In this document: positions 60,647 through 64,000 of the stretch, in pieces
How the letters are laid out: the number at the start of each line of letters is the position of its first letter
Position numbering within the stretch: position 1 is the stretch's first letter
Source: JAPPFW01 sp965200835
GTDB taxonomy: Bacteria > Actinomycetota > Acidimicrobiia > Spongiisociales > Spongiisociaceae
NCBI GenBank assembly: GCA_965200835.1
Contig: OZ241390.1
Span: 1,612,001 to 1,676,000 of the forward strand
Direction of reading: 5' to 3'
DNA: 64,000 nucleotides
Made by a program: the position numbers and the translations under genes
The notes under the pieces: model-generated
What the model saw: only the letters and a program-made list of their open reading frames with translations
Database searches by the model: none
Told to the model about the DNA's origin: nothing

Positions 60647-63600
60647 ATGTTCAAACAGCCGAAAACAAACAAAAAACGCTGAACGGCAAATGGTTCCGGA
60701 CTGTTCTTGCTGCTTCTGCAGTAGCAGCAGCCGCAGTGCTAACGTTGCTGTCTGGGAAGGTATCTGCACAGACAAACCCGGAAATCTGGTTTTGGGCCTT
60801 CAGAAACTACTGTATCCGGTGAGCAAGGTGTTGTAGGTGTGACCGTCGGTTTCTGGTCCGGGTGGGCCAGCATCGACGTTAACATCGACGTTTACGGGCA
60901 TTCCAGCGGCACGTCTTGCACAGACTGCTACCCGCAAGAGTGGTATACATTCACAGTTTACCGTGGGCTGCTGTTGGATGTTCGCACAAGAGGCGAAGAC
61001 GCGCAAGGCAACAACCATCCCTGGTCGGCTAGGGTGCAGGGTGCTGCCACACCGCTGCCGACGACCGGTCTCTCAACCAGCGACATTGCTGATCATAGTG
61101 TCACGTTAAGCTGGACCACAGCTTGCCCATAACGATAATCTGCTAGGCGGCGACGATACAGAATACGAAGTCGGTTACAGTCTAGGCACCACCGACACCG
61201 AACCTGCCAACATTTTGGAATCACATCCGGTGCATCAACAAACATCACCGGCTTATACTCGGGATTCGAATACACGCTGTTTGTACGTTCGATCATACGA
61301 AACTCTGACAAAACGCAAACACTAGCACCCGGCGCATGGCAGACTACCACTATTACCACCACGGGAACGCAGCAGCCACCAGAAAAACCGGTCGTGACGC
61401 TTAGGGCAAGTATTGGACAGATCAGAGCGGATTGGGAAACTGTTGACAACGGAAACGCTATATCAGCTTATGATGTCGAATATCGGACGTCCGGTACAAC
61501 CAGTTGGACCAGCTGGACACATTCGGACGTTTCTACAACAGCTACGATCACGTCGTTGACCAACGGCACCGCATATGATGTACGGGTTAGTGCCACAAAT
61601 TCGGAAGGCACCAGCGACTGGTCGGACATAAAGTCAGCAACACCTGTTAGCAGTATCAGTCATCCAAGTTTCTGGTGGCTAAGCGGCAATACCAACGACC
61701 GTATCAACGCTACAATTGCTGGTTTCCCCACCGATGTGACCCACTTCATTTTAGGTTATCAACGTTCTGACAACACGGTCAGCGGTGAACATACCAGGAA
61801 TCCTAAACGTCCCAGCGGCGGGTACACATTCCATAACTTCACTAAAGGTTGGCGTTGGGATGTGCGGTTGAAAAACTGTATCGATACACCTTGTGGTGAT
61901 TGGTCTGGTTGGTCTGAGATAGCGTCCAGACCTGATGCGTCTACTAGTCCTACAACTTCGGATATTGAAGAAGGGAGCGTAACATTAGGGTGGACAAAAC
62001 CGGCTGGTGATATGCCGGATGCGTCTTGGCAAACAGGTTTCAGCACAAACGTTGCTGACACAGAACCTGCAACTATCTTATCGTCTCGTACAACTGGGTC
62101 TTCGATGAGCGTGACCGGTTTGACCCGCGGCACGGAACATAAACTGTTCGTAAGAACTGTCATCTGACATTCTTCTGAGAATCGGATGTTGACTAACGCC
62201 GCAAGCAGCTGGCTGACAACCACTGTCACAACAGATGGAGAACCGCCTGTCACGCCTGGTGTTCCGCAGAGTCTTACAGCTGTGGCAGGTGATCAGCAGG
62301 TTACAGCATCTTTTGGTCCGCCATCCGACGATGGCGGCGCGCCGATAACACGGTATCGTCTGCAATACCGGCAAACCGAAGGCGGTAATTGGGCGGATGG
62401 TGGTATTAGCGGCACCGAAACCAGCAGCACCATCACCGGTCTGACCAACTGCACAGAGTATGAGTTTCGGGTTCGTGCAAGGAACTCCGTTGCTTGGGGG
62501 CCGTGGACTGCAACCCCGAACATAACCGCCACACCGGTGGGTGCACCATGCGAACCATCTTTGAGCCTGTCACCCGGTAACGCCCAGATTGTGGCAACTT
62601 GGACAGTACCTATTTCTGGTGACACCATTTCCGGTTGCAACGTACAGTACAAGCAATCTACAGCTACGGGTTGGACAGATCAGACACACACAGGAACAGG
62701 CACTTCTAGTACAATCAGTTCGTTGACCAACGACATCGCCTATGATGTGCGTGTCGGTGGGTTTACTACTACCGAAAGTGGTGTTTGGTCGGATGTGGCA
62801 TCAGCAACACCTTCTTTGAACGTAACCCAGCCGGGTGTGCCACAGAATCTGGTGTTGACACCGGACAATGAACAGATCACCGCAGAATGGGATCTGCCAG
62901 CCAACGACGGTGGGGCAACTATCACAGACTATGACGTTGAATACCGTGAGTCGGGTGGCAGCTGGCAGGCATGGGCGCATGATGATGCTACACGTTCTGC
63001 TACGATCACTGGTTTAACGAATGACACAGAATATGATGTGCGTGTTCGCGCCGAGAATTCGGCAGGTGACGGCCCATGGTCGCCGCACGACTCGACGACA
63101 CCTGTGGGGTCAACAACACCGGGTGACTCTAAGTACCTGACTCTGACACCTGGCAGCCAGCAGATAGCCACGTCGTGGAATGAGCCCACATACAACGGTG
63201 GTTCTCCCATCATCGACTATGACGTTGAATATCAGCAGACCGGTGACACCGAGTGGACGGATTGGCCGCATGACAGTGCGGTCCGTAACACTATTATCAC
63301 TGGTTTATCGAACAGCACCGAATATGCGGTTCGTGTACGTGCCGAAAACGCGGTAGGTGACGGCCCGTGGTCGACCGTTGAATATGCTACAACACCGACA
63401 GAGCCGGGAACACCTGTGTTGGGTTTGTAAGCAGGTGACAGTCAGATCGAAGCGTCTTGGACCGCGGATGATAATGGCTATGAGATCACCCAATATGTGC
63501 TGCAATACAAAGACCAGTCGCAAGAAGAGTGGACTTCTGTTTCTTTAGAAAACGAAACGTTAGCTACCAGCTACACCATTGCAGACTTGACGAATGGTGT

Positions 63601-64000
63601 GGAGTATGGTGTACGGGTTGAAGCGGTTAACGTTGGTGGTAGCAGCGGATGGTCAACCACCGAAACTGCGACACCGTATGATACACCGGTAACCACAGTA
63701 CCGGGTGTGTCCGTTGTGACACTGGCTGCAGGTGACGGGTCGGTTGATGTGTCATGGTCTGAACCGGCTGACAATGATGCTGCTATTGTCAGCTATGAGA
63801 TTCGGTATCGTATGGTCGATGATGTTGACTGGAGTGATTGGCCGCATGATGGTCTGTCACGTACGGCAACTATTTCCGGTTTGGAGGATAATACGGACTA
63901 TAAGGTTCAGGTGCGTGCGTCTAATGCGGCTGGGTTTGGTGAGTGGTCTAATGTGGTGCGTGTGAGAACAAACCCGCAACCAACGAGGCTGCCATCGCAG
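60647..64000 (+). pseudogene. Large fibronectin-III repeat surface protein, multiply disrupted and cut by the window end
   Basis: From ATG 60647 (MFKQPKTNKK) a signal sequence (WFRTVLAASAVAAAAVLTLL) appears one frame over after an A6 run. A T4 run near 60793, a base near 61125 and another near 61227 shift the frame again. After that one frame runs on, interrupted by TGA 62165-62167 and TAA 63428-63430, to the window end. Six or more fibronectin-III domains show the pattern ITxYxVxYR ... TISGLTNxTEYxVRVRAxN ... GPWS. The TGA replaces the CGA arginine seen at the matching place in the previous repeat (FVRSIIRNS versus FVRTVI-stop-HSS). GC is visibly lower than in the core genes. Secreted adhesin-like role inferred. 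Confidence 0.7.

Noticed and set aside
62165..62167. Second selenocysteine codon in the fibronectin repeat protein
   Set aside because: The matching residue in the neighbouring repeat is arginine (CGA), no cysteine-type redox motif is present, and other stops and indels occur in the gene.

Overview
This window is a GC-rich chromosome segment from an actinobacterium. The evidence is a set of actinobacterial hallmarks: Gram-positive-type LexA boxes (GAACATATGTTC), an Rv2578c-like radical SAM protein, an F420/PPOX-class flavoprotein, a zinc-ribbon coiled-coil protein of the Rv2229c type, a Tad pilus locus without a secretin, and secreted proteins with S-layer-homology repeats. An Acidimicrobiia-like lineage fits best, but that is an inference; no rRNA is present.

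Layout. 1-4.6 kb: a tightly overlapping operon that starts (after a gene fragment) with a predicted UGSC-family selenoprotein, whose UGA codon at 384-386 is followed by a small hairpin. It continues with a partner protein, an acyl-CoA dehydrogenase, a short-chain dehydrogenase and a beta-keto acid cleavage enzyme; three of these carry frameshifts. 4.6-9 kb: EamA transporter, glutaryl-CoA dehydrogenase, a hendecad coiled-coil membrane protein and TrpB2. 9-13.3 kb: LexA-boxed radical SAM protein diverging from pgi-zwf. 13.4-17.1 kb: lipoprotein plus a MacA/MacB-like ABC system, then tRNA-Val(UAC). 17.2-19.4 kb: PPOX protein and a broken triple-repeat SLH protein. 19.6-28.2 kb: mostly housekeeping genes (methyltransferase, Nif3, zinc ribbon, ureohydrolase, PlsC, broken YcaQ-like gene, 5-formyl-THF cyclo-ligase, DtxR regulator). 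28.4-33.8 kb: a compact Tad/Flp pilus operon. 34.3-36.4 kb: ruvCAB behind a LexA box. 36.5-43.3 kb: amino-acid/methylated-amine catabolic operon (class III aminotransferase, alanine dehydrogenase, dimethylglycine/sarcosine dehydrogenase) with a divergent MocR regulator. 44.4-50.6 kb: a signalling cassette (STAS, response regulator-PP2C phosphatase, anti-sigma-type ATPase, orphan substrate-binding lipoprotein, histidine kinase, DsbA-like protein). 50.9-58.9 kb: assorted metabolism and regulators, including deoD and thiamine pyrophosphokinase. 59-60.5 kb: beta-propeller lipoprotein. 60.6-64 kb: a lower-GC, multiply broken fibronectin-III repeat surface protein running off the end.

How the parts relate. 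pgi-zwf directs glucose-6-phosphate between glycolysis and the pentose phosphate route. The aminotransferase-Ald pair would form a pyruvate/alanine amino-acceptor cycle under the MocR regulator. The LexA boxes tie ruvCAB and the radical SAM gene to DNA damage. The signalling cassette looks like a complete ligand-to-partner-switch pathway without its sigma factor. About thirteen single-base indels and three in-frame stops fall only in accessory or surface genes, YcaQ and an acyl-CoA synthetase, and most are single-base losses. Either real gene decay or uncorrected sequencing error could explain this; the sequence alone cannot decide.
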